Part shown: in pieces, positions 1-7,396 of the stretch | How the letters are laid out: every line of letters starts with the position of its first letter | How positions within the stretch are numbered: the stretch's first letter is position 1 | Assembly: GCF_017874035.1 (NCBI RefSeq) | Contig: NZ_JAGGKV010000036.1 | Span: 1-46,965 of the forward strand | Direction: 5' to 3' | Origin: Paenibacillus aceris | GTDB lineage: Bacteria > Bacillota > Bacilli > Paenibacillales > NBRC-103111 | DNA length: 46,965 nt | Notes under the pieces: model-generated | Seen by the model: the letters and a program-made list of their open reading frames with translations, nothing else | The model's database searches: none | What the model was told of the DNA's origin: nothing | Translations under genes and position numbers: made by a program

Positions 1-96
1 CCATTGAAAAGTTATCTGCAAAAAAGTATTGAAGGTCAAAAACTGAGAAAACGAGAGTATTTAAGAGCAAAGCGTTTCTCCATAGAGGGAGGATAA
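1..96 (+). CDS. C-terminal end of a CDS cut by the window edge
   Basis: Frame 1 is open from the window edge to a TAA at 94-96, giving 31 codons of a Lys/Arg-rich tail (ending RAKRFSIEGG). The next small ORF starts two bases later, with the SD-like GAGGGAGGA inside the end of this frame. That is the spacing of co-translated genes and the main support for a real CDS end. The fragment is too short for a family call. The basic tail followed by small acidic genes would fit the end of a polymorphic toxin followed by immunity genes, but that is inference only. Confidence 0.4.
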   Translation, partial: PLKSYLQKSIEGQKLRKREYLRAKRFSIEGG

Positions 97-97
97 C

Positions 98-151
98 GTG
101 GCAAGTTTTTTTGATATACTTAACCGAGTGCAAAAAAATAAGGTCGGATGA
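98..151 (+). CDS. 17-codon ORF, possible truncated gene start
   Basis: A GTG start at 98 is preceded by GGGAGGA at good spacing and encodes MASFFDILNRVQKNKVG before TGA at 149. The next gene begins 21 bases later. The length suggests the surviving start of a longer gene, replaced by the downstream one, or a leader peptide. No family is recognisable. Support is limited to the ribosome binding site and the tight packing with its neighbours. Confidence 0.3.
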   Translation: MASFFDILNRVQKNKVG

Positions 152-172
152 TAAATAGAGGATGGTACTTTG

Positions 173-517
173 ATGATTGCCGAGTTACGACAATGGGCTT
201 TGGAAAATGAAATTGAAAAGAAAAGTATGGGTGGCTTTTGGTACTGCTTCAATAATTATAAAAACGATGACCCCCAAGAATTTAGAGAGGTCTTCGGTGA
301 CGATTTTGATGAATCGCAACTTAAAATTCAACTTAAGAACGTAGCTCTATTTATTGACAGATGGGATGAAACGAAGGAATACGAAGCTATCTCATATGAA
401 TTTGATTACGCAGTCGCCTATATTCCAATTGAATACAAGAGTAAAAAGTTGGGTGTTTATCGGATGCTTTTCAAGTTAAATGGAGAATCGTTTGATGATT
501 TCTTTGTTCTTAATTGA
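173..517 (+). CDS. small hypothetical acidic protein (cassette-type)
   Basis: Encodes 114 residues. The frame also opens with a TTG at 170, but ATG at 173 is chosen because AGAGGA (157-162) lies 10 bases upstream of it. The protein is soluble, acidic and rich in aromatic residues (GGFWYCFNNY near residue 20; DDFDES and FDRWDE-like segments), with no signal peptide or membrane segment. I do not recognise a family. It is followed 26 bases after the stop by the family A repeat at 544. Single soluble acidic proteins downstream of a basic C-terminal fragment often turn out to be immunity proteins, which is a guess here. Confidence 0.7.
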   Translation: MIAELRQWALENEIEKKSMGGFWYCFNNYKNDDPQEFREVFGDDFDESQLKIQLKNVALFIDRWDETKEYEAISYEFDYAVAYIPIEYKSKKLGVYRMLFKLNGESFDDFFVLN

Positions 518-543
518 GCGAAAAAAGCAATTGCCATCATTAC

Positions 544-636
544 GCTAACGCAGAACGATAGTTGAGTTAAAAGGTACATTAGCAAACTTATGAACAGTTT
601 TCAGCATCGCCGGTAGCCTGCTCAACTATCGGGAAG
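544..636 (+). repeat. family A repeat, copy 1
   Basis: First box GCTAACGCAGAACGATAG then TTGAG at 544-566. The last box CTCAACTATCGGGAAG (621-636) is the inverse complement of the first box over about 12 bases (CGATAGTTGAG/CTCAACTATCG), so the copy can form a long hairpin. The inner hairpin is weak (CGGTAGCC). It separates the genes at 173-517 and 688-1032. Confidence 0.75.
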
Positions 637-687
637 TAGTGTGGGCAACAAAAGTTTATTATATTTTTAATTAACGGGGGCAAACGT

Positions 688-1032
688 ATGGAAAAAATGA
701 ACCATTCAGATGCCAGTATCATATTAAAAAGGCTCATTAGGGAATTTGCTGTAGAAGAAAAAATACAGCGAGGTCATTTAATATGGAACTCATTAAGAAA
801 TAAGCCGCAAGTAGTAACCTTTGAGAACGCGATAAACTGGAATGAACAGGGAGAACTAATTTTTTATTTGGAAAGACAAAGGGAATTGTTTAAGGCAAAA
901 ACAGCTGATGTTAAGATATTTTTTGAAAATATAGAGCCGTGGTTAGAGATAGATGCGTATCTATTCGACTTATCGTATAGTTGGCTTACCGCATTTACAC
1001 ATGAGGACACTATTTTATTTTTACAGCATTAG
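688..1032 (+). CDS. small hypothetical protein (cassette-type)
   Basis: Encodes 114 residues from ATG 688, with GGGGG seven bases upstream. A second ATG at 697 is possible but has no better SD site. The protein is soluble with alternating charged and aromatic segments (WNSLRNKPQVVTF, LEIDAYLFDLSYSWL) and no export signal. No family recognised. It sits alone between two family A repeats (544-636 and 1047-1118), the cassette-like layout repeated across the window. Confidence 0.7.
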   Translation: MEKMNHSDASIILKRLIREFAVEEKIQRGHLIWNSLRNKPQVVTFENAINWNEQGELIFYLERQRELFKAKTADVKIFFENIEPWLEIDAYLFDLSYSWLTAFTHEDTILFLQH

Positions 1033-1046
1033 AAATTTATAATTGT

Positions 1047-1118
1047 GCTGACGAGGAACGAGAGTTCAATTAATCGCTTTATCATGAGGCGGTTTTTCTT
1101 TTGGTTGAAATCAACAAT
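1047..1118 (+). repeat. family A repeat, copy 2 (degenerate last box)
   Basis: The first box GCTGACGAGGAACGAGAG then TTCAAT (1047-1070) differs from consensus at two or three positions. A short inner stem (CGCTTTATCATGAGGCG) follows. The last box is decayed to a GGTTGAAATCAAC-like stretch without GGGCAG. It starts 14 bases after the stop codon of the upstream gene. Confidence 0.6.
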
Positions 1119-1129
1119 ATAGAATAACA

Positions 1130-1168
1130 GAAAACCGCATTCTCTATTTAGGAGGAACGGTTTTTTTT
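1130..1168 (+). terminator. Rho-independent terminator
   Basis: AAAACCG at 1131-1137 pairs with CGGTTTT near 1159, followed by a run of eight T. It probably ends transcription from 688-1032. Confidence 0.5.
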
Positions 1169-1268
1169 ATTCCTTCCATCAAGCAGCCCGTCTTATGTCC
1201 AAGCAATCACTATGTAGGAAGCATATATATATATCGTAATGAAAATTCACTGAGGGGAATGAGTAAAT

Positions 1269-1355
1269 ATGAGCGGAGTAGGTACTAGCACAGCAGCTGT
1301 TTTGGTTCTTTTTATTCTTTTGGTAATTATCTTATCAGTAACTTGTGTTTGGTAA
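1269..1355 (+). CDS. YjcZ-type small sporulation membrane peptide, altered C-terminus
   Basis: A 28-codon ORF from ATG 1269 with GAGGGG (1252-1257) upstream. The product starts MSGVGTSTAAVLVLFILLVI and continues ILSVTCVW. A short Gly/Ser head followed by one hydrophobic FILLVI-type helix is the hallmark of the YjcZ sporulation protein family of Bacilli, membrane peptides of about 25-50 residues. The 3' end carries a 29-bp tandem duplication (1322-1350 repeated from 1351). Read in its original frame, the second copy gives an ILSAACVF ending, so the present tail VTCVW and the early TAA probably result from the duplication. A hairpin with a T run follows. Confidence 0.7.
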   Translation: MSGVGTSTAAVLVLFILLVIILSVTCVW

Positions 1356-1410
1356 TCATCTTATCAGCAGCTTGTGTGTTCTAAACCAACACTAATATCG
1401 AGAAAAACAA

Positions 1411-1461
1411 AAACGGTTCCTATCGCGAAATAGATGCGCGAACACGGATCGTTTTTTCTCG
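1411..1461 (+). terminator. probable terminator after the YjcZ-like gene
   Basis: ACGGTTCC (from 1412) pairs imperfectly with CGGATCGT ahead of a TTTTTT run. An outer CGAGAAAAAC/GTTTTTTCTCG pairing extends the stem. Confidence 0.45.
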
Positions 1462-1604
1462 TTGTTTTTAAGAAACACCTTCTCGTAAAGAGAGAGATGT
1501 TTTAAATAAGAGGCTGACGGAGACGAGTGTACTGGTAATATACAATTTATGTTCAAGTGGATAGTTCCGCATTAGGTCAATACCCGATTTCGAAACCCAT
1601 TTCA

Positions 1605-1667
1605 CTATTCCTTCCAACAAGCAGCTGTAGCCGATCCGATATCCCACCACTTACCGTCACGATACAT
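1605..1667 (-). pseudogene. short C-terminal gene remnant
   Basis: On the minus strand a 20-codon frame reads MYRDGKWWDIGSATAACWKE then stop, with a stop immediately upstream. The compact DGKWWDIG...CWKE tail looks like the end of a protein rather than noise, but no gene body remains. The rest of 1462-1870 holds nothing else I can support. Confidence 0.2.
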
Positions 1668-1873
1668 AGTTTACGGGTTATACCTTACTGGATTTGTGCA
1701 ATACGCTGATTTTAATTACCATAACAACAACTTTGTAATCGCTCATTATCAGTTTGATTGAACTCACTATTTCGTGGAAGCTGTTGCTATTTTCGGTCTC
1801 TTCACATTAATACACTTTTAAGAAACCGACTTTAAAATAAGCTGGGATAGGAATAGAAGTCATAACGGCATTA

Positions 1874-1948
1874 CGTTAATGGCGATCTATAGTTGAGGGG
1901 CTTGCCTCGCGGCAGCTCCTCTTTTATTAAAGTTACGGGCAGTAGAGC
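1874..1948 (+). repeat. family A repeat, copy 3
   Basis: First box GTTAATGGCGATCTATAG then TTGAG, inner stem GAGGGGCTTGCC.../GGCAGCTCCTC, last box TTAAAGTTACGGGCAG (1928-1942). The stretch from 1949 to 2270 shows no gene, only AT-rich sequence leading to the racemase promoter region. Confidence 0.65.
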
Positions 1949-2279
1949 GTGGTGGAATGGCTATTTAGATGCACATTCAGCCAGCGACTATGAGTAGAAT
2001 TTGAAGCGATACGAGAACCAATATGTAGGAGAATTTTGGTAGTGAAAAAGCAGACTTGACCCTGAAGGATATTCAAAAACAAAATGTGATGTAAGCTAAA
2101 TGTTTATTTATTCTTGGTTGTTGGAGATTTGGTTTATACAGATCTTCAACAGTTATTTTCTGTTTGTTTACTGCGGAATATATAGAATTTCTATATTTGA
2201 ATAAATTCTTTTGATATACGATACTCCCTACTCTGGAATTATACTTTAAATACGCAAGAGTAAAAAGTGGAGGTATATC

Positions 2280-3014
2280 ATGATAAAAACTGTTGGGATT
2301 ATGGGAGGAATGGGTCCGCTTGCCACGGTCGATTTAATGAATAAAATTATACGATTAACACCTGCCCAGAATGATCAGGAACATGTTCATTTAATTGTTG
2401 ATAATTATCCGCAGATTCCTGACCGTACATCAGCAATTATGGGTAAAGGTAATGACCCACTCCCCTATATGAAACAATCAGCCAAGACATTAGAAAAGGC
2501 TGGGGCAGATTTACTCGTAATAGCTTGCAATACTGCACATTATTATTTACAAGAAATTCAAGATACGATTCAAGTTCCGATTATTAATATGCCAAATGAG
2601 ACGGCTAGATACATTCATGAAGTCTGCCTAAGATGTGTTGCGTTGTTAGCGACAGATGGCACTATGAAATCCATGATTTATCAGAAGTCCCTCCGTGAAA
2701 GAGGACTAGATGTACTGGAGCCTGACGAGATTACACAAGCAAAGATAATGGAAGGCATATATGCAATAAAAGCCGGAGAAATTGCAAAAGGCAAAAGTTT
2801 ATTAATTAACGCAGCTCAAATAATGATTGAAAAAGGAGCGGAAGCGGTTATTGCGGGTTGCACCGAGATTCCGATTGTTTTAAGTGATGCGGAAGATATT
2901 AAAGTGATTGACCCGACTCATATTTTGGCTAAAAAGGTTGTAGATATCGCTAACCAGGAATATGTGTTGTATAGAGATTTTGGAACTGATAGTAATAGAG
3001 CTATAAAGGGATGA
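2280..3014 (+). CDS. aspartate/glutamate racemase family protein
   Basis: A 244-residue PLP-independent amino-acid racemase. The start (MIKTVGIMGGMGPLAT) is the family's first motif. The two catalytic cysteines are visible as ACNTAH (Cys83) and GCTEI (Cys194), one on each alpha/beta domain, where they act as the two acid/base thiols on opposite faces of the substrate. Length matches the YgeA/RacX type. ATG 2280 has GTGGAGG upstream. Its stop overlaps the ATG of an aspartase remnant by four bases (ATGA), so the ancestral pair would have converted D-aspartate to L-aspartate and then to fumarate plus ammonia. A LysR gene follows downstream. Substrate (Asp, Glu or broad) cannot be settled from sequence. 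Confidence 0.9.
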   Translation: MIKTVGIMGGMGPLATVDLMNKIIRLTPAQNDQEHVHLIVDNYPQIPDRTSAIMGKGNDPLPYMKQSAKTLEKAGADLLVIACNTAHYYLQEIQDTIQVPIINMPNETARYIHEVCLRCVALLATDGTMKSMIYQKSLRERGLDVLEPDEITQAKIMEGIYAIKAGEIAKGKSLLINAAQIMIEKGAEAVIAGCTEIPIVLSDAEDIKVIDPTHILAKKVVDIANQEYVLYRDFGTDSNRAIKG

Positions 3015-3200
3015 GCCAACTTCGTGAAAGGAAAAAGATTTTCTTGGAGAAAAAAGAAGTTCCATATCATGCCTATTACGGTATTCAAACGATTCGAGCA
3101 GTAGAAAATTTCCCCATCACAGGCTATCGTATACATAAATCGTTAATTCGGGCTACAAAGATTCGTTTGAACTACTCTTGTGTGCAAAGCGACTCGTTTA
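3011..3200 (+). pseudogene. aspartate ammonia-lyase, N-terminal remnant
   Basis: The frame from ATG 3011 reads like the first 45 residues of aspartase: EKKEVPYHAYYGIQT, RAVENFPITGYRIHKSLIRA. After about 3140 the similarity stops and an unrelated tail runs to a stop at 3254. The substrate- and fumarate-binding domains of the roughly 470-residue enzyme are missing, so it cannot be active. The ATG overlaps the stop of the racemase, evidence of a former racemase-aspartase operon truncated by deletion. The sequence from 3260 to 3500 is AT-rich with no gene. Confidence 0.8.
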
Positions 3201-3527
3201 GTTCCGTACAAACTTCATATCGCTGTAATTTCCACAGATGCTTCTTTGTATTTTGAGGAAATGGAAACAATACTTGTAATGAACGTCTTTCTCTTTTACC
3301 ACTGTCGATCATTGCAAATTGACACAAAAAGTAGATAGGGATAAGGGGTTGTATTCATCGTTGGATGAAAGAGTGTGAATAATTAACAATAGAAAAAATT
3401 GTAAGTTAAACAAAGGAATAGAATTTAGCCTACTTGCTAACACTCAATCAATTAAAGTAACTAAGTATTTTGACTATATACTTATGTTATTTTCTATAAA
3501 ATGACTCTTTAGAAAGGCGGGGGCATT

Positions 3528-4397
3528 ATGAATATAGAAAACATTGAAGCTTTTGTTTACGTACACCATTTAGGTAGCTTTAATAAAGCAGCTCAAGCGC
3601 TGTTTTTAACGCAGCCTTCCGTGTCGGCGCGGATACAAGCTTTAGAAAGGGAATTGGGAAGTCAGCTTTTTTTTCGGGAAGGGAAACATATCCTGATCAC
3701 AGAAAATGGGAAACAGTTTCTTCCTTATGCACAGCTGATCTTGACGACTTATCAGGAAATCAAAATCAAACTTCAGCAAAATTTGGCTGTATCCTATGAA
3801 TTAAAAATTGGCTGCGCTATTTCTGTTTCAAATTATCTGTTACCAGACATTCTGCCACTATTTAGCGAAAAATTTCCAGATGTGAAAATAAAAATTATGA
3901 CAGGTCATTCCAACGTGATTCTGGAGAAGGTCTTGAATAAAGAAGTAGACTTGGGCATTGTACGCACGGTTACTCATCCAAATATTGACAATGTTTTGTT
4001 TCATAAAGACCCCATCGGATTGTTCGTACCTCTTGGACACCCTCTATTAGAAAAGGGAAGCGCTGCAATCAATGAAATCAGTCAGTTTCCTCTCATTTTC
4101 TTTGACTATGGCTCCATGGACTGGCTAATGATTACTCGGCTTTTTGAGAATATGAATCCTAACATCGTAATGGAAGTCGACAGCATGGAAGCGGCTAAAA
4201 AGCTCATTCTGAAGGGCATGGGGATCAGTTTCTTGCCTGAGCATTGTGTCAGGAATGAGATTGAAAACGGTCTATTGTCTCGTGTTGAGATTACTCCCGA
4301 AGTTGATATTTCAATCAGAATCGATTTGATTTATTTGAAAGGTTCGAGCTCACCTTTTTTGAATTTTTTCCAGCAGATATCGTTTGGAAAAATCTAA
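3528..4397 (+). CDS. LysR family transcriptional regulator
   Basis: A 289-residue protein with an N-terminal winged helix-turn-helix (residues 1-60; FNKAAQALFLTQPSVSARIQ is the LysR recognition region) followed by a periplasmic-binding-like effector domain (about 90-285). ATG 3528 is preceded by GGCGGGGGC. It is transcribed in the same direction as the racemase/aspartase remnant, and control of that pair is possible but unproven, since LysR genes usually lie divergent from their targets. No terminator is evident after it. Confidence 0.9.
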   Translation: MNIENIEAFVYVHHLGSFNKAAQALFLTQPSVSARIQALERELGSQLFFREGKHILITENGKQFLPYAQLILTTYQEIKIKLQQNLAVSYELKIGCAISVSNYLLPDILPLFSEKFPDVKIKIMTGHSNVILEKVLNKEVDLGIVRTVTHPNIDNVLFHKDPIGLFVPLGHPLLEKGSAAINEISQFPLIFFDYGSMDWLMITRLFENMNPNIVMEVDSMEAAKKLILKGMGISFLPEHCVRNEIENGLLSRVEITPEVDISIRIDLIYLKGSSSPFLNFFQQISFGKI

Positions 4398-4446
4398 CGA
4401 GGGTTATGCTAGTTGATCTTGATGTTGAATTTCCATAGGAATTGCA

Positions 4447-4703
4447 AGGGGTTGATAGCGCTGCTAATCTGGAGATCTTTCTTTTTGAAGGAGTGGCAGT
4501 GGCATTGATGGCCGCGATAGACCGCACGCACGCTAGGGGGAGAGCGGGGAGTAACGAGGGGAATTGGAGATATTGCTGCTAGAGGCATTTCAATCAATAG
4601 GGCGGTTGGTTGGATCGCAGCTGCATCAGTCGCAATTGCCGTAACTCTTGCGGCGGTCTCATTTAGCCGCAAACCGGGAGGGCTTAGCTATGAATCGAAT
4701 TGA
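4447..4703 (+). pseudogene. possible membrane transporter C-terminal remnant
   Basis: A frame ending at TGA 4701 encodes GIGDIAARGISINRAVGW, then an Ala/Val-rich membrane helix and a FSRKPG basic tail, which looks like the last helix of an MFS-type permease. The preceding part (LFEGVAVALMAAIDR) is in another frame, so at least one frameshift separates them. No start codon or SD site can be assigned. Confidence 0.3.
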
Positions 4704-4730
4704 AAAGAGCAAAGCAGCTAAGAGAAACAA

Positions 4731-4806
4731 TGTAGGTAGCTTTGTGGTCATTAGACAATAAATACACCCTGCTCAACTGTCCAATGACACAAAAGTGCCT
4801 ACATAA
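4731..4806. repeat. 26-bp imperfect inverted repeat
   Basis: TGTAGGTAGCTTTGTGGTCA (continuing to about 4757) is mirrored by TGTCCAATGACACAAAAGTG ending at about 4806, with an 18-20 base spacer. It resembles the two ends of an insertion element joined after loss of the interior, or a large hairpin. Confidence 0.5.
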
Positions 4807-4863
4807 ACCAATCCGAAAAAGCTTGAGAAATCAAGCTTATATTATTTTTAAGTAGAGAAATTT

Positions 4864-5028
4864 ATGTCAGTAATAAATGCACAAATTCCCCTACATTGTA
4901 GAGAGCGTACAGAAACTGACTGGTTAATATGTAGAGTTGAAGACCACACTTTTATGGGAAGTGGAGGAGTCTTTAATCTGGATGAAATAATAGAAATTTT
5001 CAAAAATTGGGTAGCTTCAATTATATGA
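4864..5028 (+). CDS. small hypothetical protein, 54 residues
   Basis: ATG 4864 to TGA 5026 encodes MSVINAQIPLHCRERTETDW and onward to IFKNWVASII. The SD site is weak (GTAGAGAA). A degenerate family A hairpin follows at 5040-5092, so it fits the pattern of one short gene ahead of a repeat. No family recognised, and it may be a truncated gene. Confidence 0.4.
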   Translation: MSVINAQIPLHCRERTETDWLICRVEDHTFMGSGGVFNLDEIIEIFKNWVASII

Positions 5029-5039
5029 TATTTAATTCA

Positions 5040-5092
5040 CCCACCTTACGGCAGCTGGTCACAACGATTAGCTGCCGTTTCCAATTTCTTTG
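5040..5092 (+). repeat. family A repeat remnant (inner hairpin)
   Basis: ACGGCAGCTG...AGCTGCCGT (5048-5078) matches the CGGCAGC/GCTGCCG inner stem of family A. The outer boxes have decayed beyond recognition. Confidence 0.4.
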
Positions 5093-5187
5093 TAATGAGA
5101 ATTTATAATAAACGATATTAATTTATTGTAAAACAATAAACTATGTTGTAAAGTAAAAACTGACATTAAATAAGTGAGGTGCAGTTT

Positions 5188-5670
5188 ATGAAACGAGGAA
5201 AAACACTCTTTTTGAAGATAGTTGTTATTCTTATTGGAATCCCAATTCTCGCTTTGTGCATATTTTTAGTGCCTAAGATTGGGAATTTTGCTGGAGAATT
5301 GTATCCAGAAACGGCTTATATGAAATCTCTCGTTTTAATCGATATGTACGCAGCAGCGATTCCTTTTTACTTTGCTCTGTATCAAGCTTTTAAACTTTTA
5401 AGCTATATTGATAAGAACCAAGCGTTCTCGGAGTTATCAGTAAAAGCTTTAAAGAATATAAAATACTGTGCCATCACAATCAGTACCTTGTACCTGCTAG
5501 GTATGCCACTCTACTATCTCATGGGGAAGAGAGTTGACCCTCCAAGTTTCATACCAATGGGATTGGTCATTATTTTCTCCTCTATGGTGATCGCCGTTTT
5601 TGCTGCTGTTCTCCAAAGACTTTTACAAGAAGCTATTAATATAAAATCAGAAAATGATTTAACGGTCTGA
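5188..5670 (+). CDS. DUF2975 membrane protein (YoaS-like)
   Basis: A 160-residue integral membrane protein with four predicted helices (about residues 8-30, 45-68, 92-115 and 125-148), the DUF2975 pattern. The frame extends upstream to a GTG at 5179, but that triplet lies in the SD sequence GAGGTG, so ATG 5188 is the likely start. The stop at 5668 is followed after ten bases by a YozG-type HTH gene whose SD overlaps the stop region, indicating co-transcription. This pair is common in Bacilli. Its function is not established, but a membrane sensor or transport role linked to the regulator is plausible. Confidence 0.85.
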   Translation: MKRGKTLFLKIVVILIGIPILALCIFLVPKIGNFAGELYPETAYMKSLVLIDMYAAAIPFYFALYQAFKLLSYIDKNQAFSELSVKALKNIKYCAITISTLYLLGMPLYYLMGKRVDPPSFIPMGLVIIFSSMVIAVFAAVLQRLLQEAINIKSENDLTV

Positions 5671-5680
5671 GGTGGAGCAT

Positions 5681-5899
5681 ATGGCAATTATTATTAATAT
5701 TGATGTGATGTTAGCAAAACGAAAAATGAGCGTAACGGAGCTTTCGGAGAGGGTTGGAATTACCATGGCGAATCTTTCCATTCTGAAAAATGGGAAAGCA
5801 AAAGCGGTACGTTTTTCAACATTAGAAGCGATATGTAAGACTTTGGATTGTCAGCCAGGTGATATTTTGGAGTACAAAAGCGACGAAGACACTCAATAA
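5681..5899 (+). CDS. Cro/CI-type HTH regulator (YozG-like)
   Basis: A 72-residue single-domain XRE regulator: MAIIINIDVMLAKRKMSVTE, then the helix-turn-helix VTELSERVGITMANLSILKN and a C-terminal EAICKTLDCQPGDILEY. The closing ALCKxLxCQPGDxLEY form is typical of the small regulators paired with DUF2975 proteins. ATG 5681 (rather than 5672) is supported by GAGGTGGAG upstream. It is co-transcribed with the membrane protein before it and followed 20 bases later by a family A repeat. Confidence 0.9.
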   Translation: MAIIINIDVMLAKRKMSVTELSERVGITMANLSILKNGKAKAVRFSTLEAICKTLDCQPGDILEYKSDEDTQ

Positions 5900-5917
5900 A
5901 AACAGACAACAAATTTA

Positions 5918-5999
5918 TTTAACGGGGAACGATAGTTGAGGGCTTACTTCGCGGTAAGCTCTTCTTTTTGTTATTCAAGTAACGGGCAGTTAACTTGAA
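5918..5999 (+). repeat. family A repeat, copy 5 (full)
   Basis: First box TTTAACGGGGAACGATAG then TTGAG, inner stem GGCTTACTTCGCGGTAAGC, last box TTCAAGTAACGGGCAG (5974-5989) followed by TTAACTTGAAG. Close to consensus at both ends. Confidence 0.85.
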
Positions 6000-6007
6000 G
6001 ATCAATT

Positions 6008-6030
6008 GCGGTGAGCCGTATCATAAGTGA
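6008..6030 (+). repeat. family B short repeat
   Basis: GCGGTGAGCCGTATCATAAG lies just after a family A last box. Similar 20-25 base copies occur at 8909, 10845 and 11036. Confidence 0.5.
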
Positions 6031-6060
6031 GGCGAAAAATTAGGGGGACATACATGTCCA

Positions 6061-6180
6061 GTGTTTATCGTTGATGAACCATTTACAGAAACCAAAAAAA
6101 TTCGGAATATTACGAGAAATACATCCCAATCAGTTAAATTCAAAGTCTTCAGAAGGGATAATCAAGTTTGTCATTTCTGA
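6061..6180 (+). pseudogene. truncated HNH endonuclease N-terminal fragment
   Basis: The frame ending at TGA 6178 reads ...NTSQSVKFKVFRRDNQVCHF. VKFxVFxRDxxxCxxC is the first zinc-binding half of an HNH nuclease, here cut exactly at CHF, before the second Cys and the catalytic His. Only about 40 residues remain and no complete start is evident, so it is inactive debris. Confidence 0.45.
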
Positions 6181-6242
6181 GTTAACTAAAATTTAGCTTG
6201 GGGTAATGGCTATGAGTAAGTAGATTTGTCTGAAAAATACCG

Positions 6243-6286
6243 AATTGCCCGTTCAAAGCCACCTCAGTGGCTTGAAACGGGCAATT
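6243..6286. terminator. strong hairpin, probable terminator
   Basis: AATTGCCCGTTCAAAGCCAC pairs with GTGGCTTGAAACGGGCAATT almost perfectly around a CTCA loop. It could end transcription arriving from either side (the DUF2975 operon on the plus strand, the SDR gene on the minus strand). The open frame across it at 6226-6453 looks spurious. Sequence 6290-6490 has no gene I can support. Confidence 0.5.
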
Positions 6287-6491
6287 TGATTTGTTATACA
6301 GACGACCTTGGCCTTTTGCAGGGCGCTCCATTGGGGTATGGACTGCTACATGAGATCTTACGGAATCCCCCCAAGAAAGGTAACGCGCAACAATTTCCCT
6401 TGACTGATTCCATTAAACCCTTGCTCCATAGAACAGTCCCTGCTCCTCATTAATGTCAATAATAACAATGTTGGTGAAGAAAAGAATCAAT

Positions 6492-7247
6492 TTAGAGCGT
6501 CAACCCGCCGTCAACCACTACGATGGAACCTGTCATGTAGCTGGCACGATCGGAAGCAAGGAATGCGACGACTTCCGCCAGCTCGTCTGGCTGCGCATAG
6601 CGGCCCATACGCATATTGCCGACTTCCTCCGGTACGTAGCCGCCCGACATGAAATCCTGTTCTACGCCTTTCGTAAGAGCCGTCTCAACGCCGCCCGGGC
6701 AAATGCCGTTGACGCGGATGCCTTTCTTCACATACTCGATCGCCGCGCCCTTCGTTAGGCCGACAACCGCATGCTTGCTAGCGGAATAAGCGGAAGCGCT
6801 GTGCTCGCTCTTCACCCCCGCCGTCGAAGCGGTGTTAATGATCGTTCCGCTTCTTTGTTCCTCCATCACCTTTAGAACATATTTCATGCCGAGGAAGACG
6901 CCCCGGACATTTACGTTCATAATCCGGTCGAACTCGTTCTCGTCAATGTCCGCGAACTTCGAGAACTTCTGTACAACACCGGCATTATTGAAGAAAATAT
7001 CGATGCGGCCGTAGGTATCAACCGCAGCCTTAACATAACGCTGAACATCCTCGCTTTTCGATACGTCAGCCTGTACGAAGATCGCTTCGCCGCCCTGCTC
7101 AAGAATAAGACGAACCGTCTCCTCGCCGGAGGCCTGGTTAAAATCGACAACGACGATCTTCGAGCCGTAACCTGCCATTTTTAAGCTGCTTGCACGACCG
7201 ATGCCGCTTCCTGCGCCAGTAACGATAGCGGTTTTATTATTCAACAT
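6492..7247 (-). CDS. SDR family NAD(P)-dependent oxidoreductase
   Basis: A 251-residue classical short-chain dehydrogenase. Cofactor loop TGAGSGIG (residues 10-17), NNAG (87-90), catalytic Ser141 (NTAS), Tyr154 and Lys158 (YSASK) and the PGG turn (ICPGGVET) are all present, followed by the usual GRYAQPDELAEVVAFLASD and VVDGG end. Asp35 after the second strand (VVVDF) favours NAD(H). ATG 7247 has AAAGGGATG upstream. It is divergent from an AraC regulator 150 bases away, likely its controller. The substrate (sugar, polyol or keto ester) cannot be named. GC content is clearly higher than in the small cassette genes. Confidence 0.93.
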   Translation of the reverse strand: MLNNKTAIVTGAGSGIGRASSLKMAGYGSKIVVVDFNQASGEETVRLILEQGGEAIFVQADVSKSEDVQRYVKAAVDTYGRIDIFFNNAGVVQKFSKFADIDENEFDRIMNVNVRGVFLGMKYVLKVMEEQRSGTIINTASTAGVKSEHSASAYSASKHAVVGLTKGAAIEYVKKGIRVNGICPGGVETALTKGVEQDFMSGGYVPEEVGNMRMGRYAQPDELAEVVAFLASDRASYMTGSIVVVDGGLTL

Positions 7248-7396
7248 AGTGGTTCATCCCTTTCCATAATTGTAGCAGACATTCTCTGCATTTTTAGTGT
7301 AATACGCTTTTACAGCGGTTAATTGTATTAATCAACGATTTGTAGTACTTTTTTAACATCTTATTGTTAACACTAATGGAATCAATGGAGGTACGC

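Noticed and set aside
4409..4672. 87-codon minus-strand frame
   Set aside because: Low-complexity Ala/Thr product opposite a transporter-like remnant on the plus strand; no SD.
6226..6758. Open frames on the plus strand at 6226-6453 and 6453-6758
   Set aside because: The first lies across a perfect hairpin. The second is antisense to the conserved SDR gene and has no SD.
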